This document shows positions 8,971 to 16,141 of a DNA stretch of 64,000 nt, piece by piece. The notes beneath the pieces were generated by a model. That model was not told the DNA's origin. It saw nothing but the letters and a program-made list of their open reading frames with translations, and did no database searches. Source of the stretch: an uncultured Butyricimonas sp. GTDB lineage: Bacteria; Bacteroidota; Bacteroidia; Bacteroidales; Marinifilaceae. The stretch is from assembly GCA_944320555.1 (NCBI GenBank), contig CALUHX010000002.1:37220-101219 (forward strand), given 5' to 3'. A program made the translations under genes and the position numbers. How positions within the stretch are numbered: the first letter of the stretch is position 1; every line of letters starts with the position of its first letter.

Positions 8971-11900
8971 TTAGAATGTACAAGAAATTGAAAAATTCGG
9001 ATTTATCGAGAACGGATAATCAATACCTCGTTCCCGTTCTATTGTCGAGAAATAAAAAATATCCGACAAATCAGCAGAAATCGACAATCCTTCAAAAGGC
9101 GTATGACGCTTCAACCAATCGCTCGGAACGGTGTAGTGAATATTGATATTGTTACAACTAAACACATTATCCTTATGGACGAAATCACTACAAACAACCG
9201 TACTTATATCCCGAGAGGTCGCTCCCCATTGATTCTTATAACGGGCTTGGTCGCCGACATGTTTCCAACCATATTCCAATACCCGACGATCCAGATTGGC
9301 AGATAGATTTATATTTTCACCTTTACCCAATTCCGTGGAATTAATCTGTTTACCACCCCATTTAGCACCAAAACCAACTATAAGACTCCAACCTTTCCAA
9401 CTAAATGTTGTGTTAAACGTGCAATTGAATTTAGGCTGACTGTCCCCCAAAAGCACCAAATCTTCTGCGTTCTTGTCTAAAGTCGCCGTTCCGTCCGCTT
9501 TTTGATACACCCGTTGTCCGGAGGTCGGATCCACACCCAAAGAAATCAATCCATAAATCGCATCCATCGATGCGCCCTCTTGATACATAATAATATCTGC
9601 CGCCGCATCATAAATCGCAGAACTCCACATATCTTCCAACCGTTCTTTGAATCCGTCGCTCAATTCCACGATTGTATTCCGATTCCGTGTGATATTGGCA
9701 TTCACAAACCATCTAAAATTATGTTCCGGATTATTCAGCACATTAAACCGCAAATACCATTCGAAACCCTCGTTTCGAATTTTTCCAATATTTCCATTCA
9801 CCGTGTTAAATCCATGAGATATAGGCAAATCAATGGTCGATATGGTGTTATTGGTTAAGTAATTATAATAATTGAAATCCACATTTACCCGATCATTAAA
9901 CAAGGCCAACTCAAACCCTGCGTTATGCTGCAATGAGTTCTGCTGTTTCAAATCAGGATTCGAGAAATTCGACATAGTCCAAACAATCCCGTCCAAATAC
10001 AAATCTTGCGAATTACGAGTAAACACTTCCATATAATCCGATGGATTCAAATTGGCATTTCCCACCACTCCAAAAGAATAACGCAAACGCAAATTGGAAA
10101 TAAACGGCAGATTTTCTTGCACAAACTTCTCATTACTTACCCGCCAACCACCACCAATGGAATAATAGGGCGAAAAACGGCTACGTTCTCCAAAAGAAGA
10201 GGAACCATTATACGTAAGCGACAAGTCCAAAAAGTAACGCTGATCAAAATAATAATTACCGTAAAATGAAAATCCCGCACGCCTTGTTTGACTTTTATCA
10301 CCAAATGCATGACCGGTATCAGGATAGGCCAAAGACATCCCGGGATGGCTCGTGTTATCCGTCATAAAACCTACCACCATCCAAGACACATCATCTTCTA
10401 TTGTTTCTGACAATTCCGCACTCAAGCCCAATGTAAGCATGTGTTTTTCCTTGAAAGTATTCGCATAACTCAACATTCCTCTCACTTGCCATTCCGTATA
10501 TTCAATTTCTCCACGAGAAAAAGAACCCTTCTGTTCCAAATCTGTCTCCCAATCAAAATTTCTATGATTAGGCGGATAATAAGTATCTCCTTTTTGGTCA
10601 CGACGGGAAATACCAAAAGTTGCCTCCGCATAAAAACTTGGTGTAAACGAATATTTCACACGAGTGTTGCTTCGCACATTGAAATATTTTGTTTTGTTCC
10701 ATACCCCCATACTGTGATCATACAAGGGATTATCAATAGGATAATTCGTACCGGAATTGGGATGATAATAATAATCTACGGGATCCCCATTCTCATCGTA
10801 TGGCTCCCAATAGCGATTCATATTCACATAATTGTAAAATTGCCCATAAGGCGAATCTTGATTGCTATTGACACCTACGGACAACGACTGCCAAATGTTC
10901 CATTTCGTCGTGCGATATCCCAGACTCATCGTCCCATTAAAATTTTTACGGTCGGAATCTTTCATGGAACCTTGCGTGTCCACATAAGACAAGTCTAACG
11001 AATAATTCCAATTCGCTTGACTTCCGCTAACCTGCAAAATATGCGTCTGCCCGACTCCCGTGCGGGTCGGCACTTTCAACCAATCGTAATTCACTCCGGA
11101 TTCCACAGCAGCCTTAACCTCCTCATAAAGCGTTTGATATATTTCGCTATCCCATAAACCTATTTCTTGTTCGTATTCAAATTTTTCCCGAGCTGTCATC
11201 AAATTGTCGTAAGTGCTGAAATCCGGAATCTGAAGGTTAACGCGCCCTTGATACATTACTCGTAAATTTCCAGACGTGAAACGGGTTGTCGTAATCACAA
11301 TCACTCCATTCGCTCCACGAGAGCCGTAAAGGGAAGTGGCGGAAGCGTCCTTCAGTATGGTAATATTTTCTATCTCGTTCTCGTTCATGTCCATCACCCG
11401 TTCCAATTCTACCTCGAAACCGTCCATAATAAACAAGGGACGATTGTAATCCGTAACAGCATCACCGTTATTTTGCGCTTGCAATTCTTCAATCGACAAC
11501 ATGGTGGAAGTTCCTCGCAATCGTAACTCCGGCATAGTGTTCGGGTCGGAACCCGCATCGTTATTTTGAACAATCCGCAAACTCGGATCGATATTCGCCA
11601 AGGTCTGTATGATATTCCGGGAATAATTCATTTGCAACTCTTCTTTGCTAACGGATGTAACGGCACCCGTGAAGCTCTCTTTCGGTTTGTTGAAGATACC
11701 GGTGACAACCACCTCATCGATGTCAAGGGATTCCTCCTCCATCGTGATGCGCAGGGTATCGGTCTTTTCCGTGAAGTCCACCTGCTGCTTTTTGTAGCCC
11801 ACGAAGGAGAACTCCAATTTACCCTTTCTGATGGGCAGGTCGATGGAGAACCAGCCCTTCTCGTTGGTGGCCGTTCCCACGGAAGTTCCCACCACGCGGA

Positions 11901-12324
11901 CAGTCACGCCCGGCATGGGCAACTTCTTCTCGTCCTGCACCCACCCCTTCACGGTGAGAGCCTTCTCCACCTCGGGCTTCTCGTCGTCCGCCCGCTGGAT
12001 GACAATCACATTGTCGCGGAACACGTAAACCAGCCCCGTGCCTTGCAGGCAACTGGCCAGCACGTCCTTCACCATCGCATGGCTCACATTCACGTCCACA
12101 CGGTCCACCGCACGCACGTCCTCGATCTTGTAGACGAACATATAATCCGTCTGCCGCTCGATTTGCTGAAACACTTCGCTCAACGTGGCGCCCGACATCC
12201 GCAGGTCCACCACCGCCTCCTGCCCATGCGACGCGGCATGGACGGAGCAGAATCCCAAAAGCATAAATAACGCAAGCAGTCTCATTTTCCTTAGCGTTTG
12301 TTGATTTTTTGGTTTTTTGTTCAT
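8971..12324 (-). CDS. SusC/RagA-type TonB-dependent receptor with STN domain
   Basis: This encodes 1117 residues. After the signal peptide (about residues 14-35) comes a secretin/TonB short N-terminal (STN) domain (about 40-110), then a CarboxypepD-regulatory-like domain (about 122-200: PMPGVTVRVVGTSVGT, FSFVGYKKQQVDF), a DEVVVTG TonB-box-like segment, the plug (SLYGSRGANGVIVITT), and the 22-strand barrel ending in a terminal Phe. STN-bearing SusC proteins signal through a FecR anti-sigma factor, and a FecR gene lies directly upstream. An antisense RNA gene overlaps its leader on the plus strand (12336-12419). It imports a bulky ligand through the outer membrane using TonB energy. Confidence 0.95.
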   Translation of the reverse strand: MNKKPKNQQTLRKMRLLALFMLLGFCSVHAASHGQEAVVDLRMSGATLSEVFQQIERQTDYMFVYKIEDVRAVDRVDVNVSHAMVKDVLASCLQGTGLVYVFRDNVIVIQRADDEKPEVEKALTVKGWVQDEKKLPMPGVTVRVVGTSVGTATNEKGWFSIDLPIRKGKLEFSFVGYKKQQVDFTEKTDTLRITMEEESLDIDEVVVTGIFNKPKESFTGAVTSVSKEELQMNYSRNIIQTLANIDPSLRIVQNNDAGSDPNTMPELRLRGTSTMLSIEELQAQNNGDAVTDYNRPLFIMDGFEVELERVMDMNENEIENITILKDASATSLYGSRGANGVIVITTTRFTSGNLRVMYQGRVNLQIPDFSTYDNLMTAREKFEYEQEIGLWDSEIYQTLYEEVKAAVESGVNYDWLKVPTRTGVGQTHILQVSGSQANWNYSLDLSYVDTQGSMKDSDRKNFNGTMSLGYRTTKWNIWQSLSVGVNSNQDSPYGQFYNYVNMNRYWEPYDENGDPVDYYYHPNSGTNYPIDNPLYDHSMGVWNKTKYFNVRSNTRVKYSFTPSFYAEATFGISRRDQKGDTYYPPNHRNFDWETDLEQKGSFSRGEIEYTEWQVRGMLSYANTFKEKHMLTLGLSAELSETIEDDVSWMVVGFMTDNTSHPGMSLAYPDTGHAFGDKSQTRRAGFSFYGNYYFDQRYFLDLSLTYNGSSSFGERSRFSPYYSIGGGWRVSNEKFVQENLPFISNLRLRYSFGVVGNANLNPSDYMEVFTRNSQDLYLDGIVWTMSNFSNPDLKQQNSLQHNAGFELALFNDRVNVDFNYYNYLTNNTISTIDLPISHGFNTVNGNIGKIRNEGFEWYLRFNVLNNPEHNFRWFVNANITRNRNTIVELSDGFKERLEDMWSSAIYDAAADIIMYQEGASMDAIYGLISLGVDPTSGQRVYQKADGTATLDKNAEDLVLLGDSQPKFNCTFNTTFSWKGWSLIVGFGAKWGGKQINSTELGKGENINLSANLDRRVLEYGWKHVGDQARYKNQWGATSRDISTVVCSDFVHKDNVFSCNNINIHYTVPSDWLKRHTPFEGLSISADLSDIFYFSTIERERGIDYPFSINPNFSISCTF

Positions 12325-12331
12325 AACTTTG
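12301..12331 (+). promoter_or_regulatory. Bacteroidetes-type promoter of antisense sRNA 1
   Basis: A -33 TTG at 12301-12303 and a -7 TAACTTTG at 12324-12331 are separated by 20 bases, which fits the Bacteroides TTTG / TAnnTTTG consensus. It points rightwards, away from the SusC start codon (12324) and opposite to susC transcription. Confidence 0.65.
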
Positions 12332-12335
12332 TTTT

Positions 12336-12419
12336 GAATAAAATGTTAATAATGCTACCGAACGTGTTGAGGGACACTTTCGGAGGTAAGGGGATGTGAG
12401 GGCATTCCCTTACTTTTTC
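12336..12419 (+). ncRNA. Putative cis-antisense sRNA (DonS-like) in the FecR-SusC gap
   Basis: A plus-strand promoter (12301-12331) is followed about 60 bases later by an intrinsic terminator: 11-bp stem 12386-12396 with 12403-12413 (one mismatch), 6-base loop, then a T run. The predicted RNA of roughly 80 nt is fully antisense to the leader between the FecR stop and the SusC start. The same promoter-terminator layout occurs in the other SusCD locus. In Bacteroides fragilis, DonS-type RNAs sit in this position and repress their susC-like gene. By analogy this RNA should repress SusC translation or stability. RNA ends are estimated. Confidence 0.62.
12386..12419 (+). terminator. Intrinsic terminator of antisense sRNA 1
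   Basis: The stem GTAAGGGGATG (12386-12396) pairs with CATTCCCTTAC (12403-12413) around the loop TGAGGG, followed by TTTTT on the plus strand. Read on the minus strand there is no U run after the hairpin, so it terminates the antisense RNA and not the fecR message. Confidence 0.7.
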
Positions 12420-12431
12420 ACTCTCAATTTT

Positions 12432-13586
12432 TTAACGACTCACATATATCTTGTTACCCACGCGGGAGAATCGCACGCCTCGGGTGGCCTGGAGATGCTC
12501 CAGAATCCCGTCGATCTCGGCATACCGGTTGGTGTGCAAATAGAAACGCATGTCACGCAACGAGGGATTGGTGTACACCGCCTCGAAATCGTACCAACGG
12601 GACAGCTCGCGGAAGATGTCCTCCAAGCGGGCGTCCTTCATCACGATGCGTCCCTCCCGCCAGGCAAGGGCGTCGCGCGGGTCCACCTCCCGGGTGCGCA
12701 GGCTGCCGGACTCCCGGTCGTACACCGACTGGCGCGAGGGCGTCAGCACGATGCCCGTGTCCGCCGCGACGTACCGCTGGGCAATCTTCCCCGTGACGAG
12801 GGTGGTGACAATCATCCTGTCGTCCGGATAGGCCTTCACGTCAAAGCTCGTGCCCAACACCCGCAAATCCATCCCTTCCGTCCGCACGACAAAAGGCCGC
12901 CGCTCGTCGCGCTCCACCTCGAAATAGCCTTCTCCCGCCAGCCACACCTCCCGCCGTCCGCCGACGAACGCCTCCGGATAGCGCAAGGAGCTGCCGGCAT
13001 TCAGCCACACCCGGCTGCCGTCGGCCAACGTGACGTTGAACTCGCAGCCCCGGGGCACGGTCAGCGTATTGTAGCGCATCGGGACTGTGGCCGTGTCCGC
13101 CTGCCTCCCCGTATACTCCAGCCGACCGGAATCGGCCAACCGGATATCCGCCGCCCCCGTGGAGCGCAGCACCGCCGTGTCGCGGGCGAAGAGGTGGATC
13201 TGCTCCCCGTTGTCCAGCGTCAGCACCGGCACCTTGTCGCCGAACGAGGGCACCACCGCCAGCGGAGCCTTCGGCCGCCCGTCATGCCGCCACTGCCACA
13301 CCACCAGCCCGGCAACCACCACCAGCACCGCCGCCGCATAGCGCACCCACACCACCAGCCGCCTGCGATGAACCCGCCGCATAGTCTGCCGCTCGGCTTT
13401 CCCCTCATCCAACCGTCTCCACCGTTCCGCCCAGCGAATCCGCCGGAAGTAGCGCGCCTCCCTCCGGAACAGGCGACGAGCCTCCTCGTCCTCCCGCAGC
13501 CACCGGTCGAAGGCCACCCGCTCCTCCCCGGCCAGCTCGCCGGTCAGGTAATCGCGGATGTATGTCTCTTTTTCCTCTCTTGTCAT
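12432..13586 (-). CDS. FecR-type anti-sigma factor
   Basis: This encodes about 384 residues from ATG 13586 (MTREEKETYIRDYLTGELAG), with the upstream in-frame ATG at 13631 less likely. The N-terminal cytoplasmic sigma-binding region (about 1-75) is followed by one membrane helix (about 83-103, VRYAAAVLVVVAGLVVW). The periplasmic FecR domain follows (about 165-260: TVPRGCEFNVTLADGSRVWLNAGSSL, GEGYFEV), then a DUF4974-like C-terminal STN-interacting domain (DARLEDIFRELSRWYDFEAVY). It holds its ECF sigma factor inactive until the cognate SusC signals. Unusually, the likely sigma gene (15465-16025) is about 1.9 kb away with unrelated DNA between. Confidence 0.93.
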   Translation of the reverse strand: MTREEKETYIRDYLTGELAGEERVAFDRWLREDEEARRLFRREARYFRRIRWAERWRRLDEGKAERQTMRRVHRRRLVVWVRYAAAVLVVVAGLVVWQWRHDGRPKAPLAVVPSFGDKVPVLTLDNGEQIHLFARDTAVLRSTGAADIRLADSGRLEYTGRQADTATVPMRYNTLTVPRGCEFNVTLADGSRVWLNAGSSLRYPEAFVGGRREVWLAGEGYFEVERDERRPFVVRTEGMDLRVLGTSFDVKAYPDDRMIVTTLVTGKIAQRYVAADTGIVLTPSRQSVYDRESGSLRTREVDPRDALAWREGRIVMKDARLEDIFRELSRWYDFEAVYTNPSLRDMRFYLHTNRYAEIDGILEHLQATRGVRFSRVGNKIYVSR

Positions 13587-13603
13587 AATTCTCGTCTTTT
13601 TAA

Positions 13604-13641
13604 AATTTACTAGACAAACACACAAAATCAAAAATGGGTGA
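13604..13641 (-). promoter_or_regulatory. Candidate ECF-sigma promoter of fecR, locus 1
   Basis: The minus strand carries TCACCCATTTTTG (13641-13629), and a TAGTAAATT-like stretch about 20 bases downstream, 43-55 bases upstream of the fecR start. The same 13-mer stands upstream of the second fecR (44700-44688), where it is followed by TTGTAATAAA. Conservation at both loci suggests a -35/-10 pair read by the cognate ECF sigma factors. Confidence 0.5.
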
Positions 13642-13746
13642 ATGAAAATAGCAACTTTTTTTCATTTTTCCGCAAATTATTTTCCAACACCCTGTACACC
13701 AACACATACGACACACACATTTTTTTGCCATCACACCCTTTTCACA

Positions 13747-13908
13747 TAGTAATAAGCGTATTTTAAGCCACCTTTAAGCCATGCCGCGCGAGCGCGGCGC
13801 GATGCGGCGTCGATGGCCGTTCGTCCACGGACGACCACCCACCGACCCGCCATCGAACCTCAACCGAGCATAATGGCTTAAAAGGGGCTTAATGCACGCT
13901 TATTACTA
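13747..13908. repeat. MITE-like element with 36-bp imperfect terminal inverted repeats
   Basis: The sequence at 13747-13782 (TAGTAATAAGCG...TTTAAGCCAT) pairs with the reverse complement of 13873-13908 at about 31 of 36 positions. The 90-bp interior contains further palindromes, including CCGCGCGAGCGCGG and a CGATGGC/GCCATCG pair. It encodes nothing. The ends are TA-rich. It lies between the fecR promoter and a hicA remnant, so it is part of the DNA that separates fecR from its sigma gene. No transposase is adjacent. Confidence 0.65.
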
Positions 13909-14001
13909 GCGGAAAACCCCATCAACCTTTCCCATCCCCAAAATTACCCCACCACCTCTTACTTCTTAATACCTTTAGTACTTTGAGGAAAACTTCTCAA
14001 A

Positions 14002-14238
14002 ATGGGGACAAAAGAAAAACTAATAGAACGCTTCAGGCAGCAACCAAAAAATCTCACGTTTGAAGAAACAATAACTTTACCAAGCTATTCCGGATATGAA
14101 AAACACAACAAAGGCGCGACATCCGATTCCAAAATTCGATTCCAAAATAAAGAAATCCAGCAATATATTGATACACACCGACCTCATCACACGAGTTGGA
14201 GCAAAAACATGCCCGCTAACTTGTTTGGCGGCAAATAA
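14002..14238 (+). pseudogene. HicA-type toxin remnant, 3' end replaced
   Basis: The open frame of 78 codons begins MGTKEKLIERFRQQPKNLTFEE and contains GYEKHNKGATSDSKIRF, which matches the HicA mRNA-interferase pattern in which GYxxxNKGxTSGSRVRF is conserved. The usual His-Arg-Pro-His-Pro tail is altered (HRPHHTSWSK), and the last 15 residues do not resemble HicA. The normal TSGSR is TSDSK here. No HicB antitoxin follows. The 3' end instead holds the promoter of the Rpn-like gene. It is therefore a truncated, probably inactive toxin fragment. Confidence 0.6.
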
Positions 14239-14250
14239 TCCGTAACTTTG
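14221..14250 (+). promoter_or_regulatory. Promoter of the Rpn-like nuclease gene
   Basis: A TTG at 14221-14223 and a TAACTTTG at 14243-14250 are separated by 19 bases, a near-perfect Bacteroidetes promoter. It shows that translation starts downstream at ATG 14283 and not at the GTG at 14250, which lies inside the -7 element. Confidence 0.7.
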
Positions 14251-14282
14251 TGGAAGAATTGGGACTAAAAACAGGCACTAAT

Positions 14283-15284
14283 ATGGGAAGCGAAGGCTTA
14301 ATGGAACGGTACATGAATCCGTACACGGATTTCGGGTTCAAGAAATTATTCGGAACGGAATTGAACAAGGATTTGCTAATCAGTTTCTTGAATGCCCTCA
14401 TCCCGGAGGAGAGGGAAATCACCGATGTCACCTACCTCAACCCGGAGCAACTCGGCGCGCAGGAATTGGAGCGGAAAGCTGTGTTCGACGTGTATTGCGA
14501 GAACGAGGCGGGAGAAAAGTTTTTGGTCGAGATGCAAAAAGCGGAACAACAGTTCTTCAAAGACCGGAGCATCTTTTACTCCACCTTCCCCATCCGAGAG
14601 CAAGCCGTGAGGGGACAAAAATGGAACTATGAACTGAAAGCCGTGTACACCGTCGGCATCCTGAATTTCACCTTCGACCACTCGAACGACGATTATTTCC
14701 ACCACGAGGTGAAACTGTTGGACACCCGGACGAAAGAGGTATTCTACGACAAACTGACGTTTATCTATCTGGAAATGCCCAAGTTCGACAAGACAGAGGA
14801 CGAGCTGGAGAGCATGTTCGACAAATGGCTCTTCGTGCTGAAAAACCTCTCCCGGCTGATGGAGCGCCCCGCCGCACTGCAGGAGCGGGTCTTCACCCGC
14901 CTGTTCGAGGCCGCCGAAATCGCCCGCTTCAGCAAGCGGGAACTTTTCGAGTACGAAGACAGTCTGAAAGCTTTCCGGGACTGGTACAGCGTGATTTCCA
15001 CCGCCGAAGACAAAGGCGAGAAAAGAGGAGTCCAGAAAGGTTTAAAAGAAGGTATGCTGAAAGGCTTAAAACAGGGCAGGGAACAAGGCCTAAAACAGGG
15101 CAGGAAACAAGGCCTAAAAGAAGGAATGGAGCAAGGTTTGAAAGAAGGAATAGCGCAAGGAAAAGAAGAAGGAATAGAATTAGCCAGCATCAAGATTGCC
15201 CAGAAATTGAAAGCGGCGGGGGCACCCATCTCCCTTATTTGCCAGTCGACAGGGCTGACGGAGGAAGAGGTGGCCACACTATAA
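14283..15284 (+). CDS. Rpn/PDDEXK-family nuclease (putative transposase-type) with Gly/Lys repeat tail
   Basis: This encodes about 333 residues from ATG 14283. The N-terminal MNPYTDFGFKKLFG, LISFLNALIP and FDVYCENEAGEKFLVEMQKAEQ match the PD-(D/E)XK Rpn/PDDEXK_2 family. FDVYC supplies the acidic residue and EMQ the E-x-Q/K element. Rpn proteins are DNA endonucleases linked to recombination or phage defence. Residues about 245-300 form a low-complexity repeat of KQGREQGLK-type units, common in this family. It is inserted on the opposite strand between a sigma factor and its FecR partner. Confidence 0.85.
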   Translation: MGSEGLMERYMNPYTDFGFKKLFGTELNKDLLISFLNALIPEEREITDVTYLNPEQLGAQELERKAVFDVYCENEAGEKFLVEMQKAEQQFFKDRSIFYSTFPIREQAVRGQKWNYELKAVYTVGILNFTFDHSNDDYFHHEVKLLDTRTKEVFYDKLTFIYLEMPKFDKTEDELESMFDKWLFVLKNLSRLMERPAALQERVFTRLFEAAEIARFSKRELFEYEDSLKAFRDWYSVISTAEDKGEKRGVQKGLKEGMLKGLKQGREQGLKQGRKQGLKEGMEQGLKEGIAQGKEEGIELASIKIAQKLKAAGAPISLICQSTGLTEEEVATL

Positions 15285-15464
15285 ATCATGGGGGAACTCA
15301 GGACCAATGATTCGATTCGTCTGAAAAAGAGTGTTGACATAAACGATATCCGCTTGGGAGAAAACAGAGGCCGCAACGGGCATACCCGCCCATACATGAC
15401 TGCGAATTAGCAGCAATTTTGGACAAAATGCGAAAATCGGTCGCAAATCCGTGAAATGAACCAG

Positions 15465-16025
15465 TCACAAGCCTTTGCAGAGGGCGAGGAAGAGGATGGC
15501 GGGGTCGGGGAACTGGGCGCGCAATTGCTTGAGGCCGTGGGCGAGCAAGGTCTTGACGGTGTTGACGGAGACGTTGAGGGAATCGGCCACCTCTTTATAC
15601 CTTTTTCCGTCGACAATCACTCCGAGAATGGCCGCCCGCGTCTTTTCGGGCAAGGCGTCAATGGCCGCGTGGATGGCCTCCATGAGCTCGGGCGAGACGG
15701 TCAGGGCTTCCTCCTCCTCCACCTCGTGAGCCAGGAAATCGGCGGTGGAGACCTCCCGGTTGTTCCGTATCCTGTTCAGGCAGGCGTTCTTCACGCTCCG
15801 AAACAGGAAGGTGCCCAAGGCCCCGGGCTCCAACCGCAGGTAAGCCCTCGTGCGGATAAAATGATAAAACACATCCTGCACCATGTCCTCCGTATAAACG
15901 TCATCGTTCAGCAACGATCCGGAAAACAAGACCAGCGGTTTGTAATAACGCCGGAACAACAATTTTCCGCCCTCGTCGACACTTCTCGCAAAGGCCGTTA
16001 ATATCTCATCGTCTGATATTTGCAT
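15465..16025 (-). CDS. ECF-type RNA polymerase sigma factor, locus 1
   Basis: This encodes about 186 residues from ATG 16025. The ATG at 16052 is rejected because it overlaps the -7 promoter element. Region 2 is at about 25-90 (LFRRYYKPLVLFSGSLL, DMVQDVFYHFI), and region 4 at about 125-180 (LPEKTRAAILGVIVDGKRYKEVADSLNVSVNTVKTLLAHGLKQLR) has a helix-turn-helix. It directs transcription of a FecR/SusC operon in response to ligand. The nearest FecR (12432-13586) is on the same strand but separated by a MITE, a hicA scar and the Rpn-like gene. Confidence 0.92.
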   Translation of the reverse strand: MQISDDEILTAFARSVDEGGKLLFRRYYKPLVLFSGSLLNDDVYTEDMVQDVFYHFIRTRAYLRLEPGALGTFLFRSVKNACLNRIRNNREVSTADFLAHEVEEEEALTVSPELMEAIHAAIDALPEKTRAAILGVIVDGKRYKEVADSLNVSVNTVKTLLAHGLKQLRAQFPDPAILFLALCKGL

Positions 16026-16049
16026 CGTTCCCGTGTTCTTAATTCCAAA

Positions 16050-16111
16050 CAAAGGTAAGAATTAAACTCAAAAAACGCCCTTTCATTTGTTTATTTTTTT
16101 TCGTAACTTTG
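16050..16111. promoter_or_regulatory. Divergent promoters for sigma factor and carboxyltransferase
   Basis: A minus-strand -7 TACCTTTG lies at 16057-16050 for the sigma gene. A plus-strand -7 TAACTTTG lies at 16104-16111 for the carboxyltransferase gene, with a TTTC 19 bases upstream (16081-16084). The two start sites are within about 75 bases, so one regulator could affect both. Confidence 0.55.
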
Positions 16112-16141
16112 GGGCTTGTTAATTAACAAAACTAATTACCT

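Noticed and set aside
12386..12413. Hairpin as a terminator of the fecR message
   Set aside because: On the minus strand no U run follows the stem. The T run is on the plus strand, which fits termination of the antisense RNA.
14250..14282. GTG start at 14250 for the Rpn-like gene
   Set aside because: The GTG lies inside a well-formed -7 box (TAACTTTG, 14243-14250), so it would not be transcribed. ATG 14283 is used.
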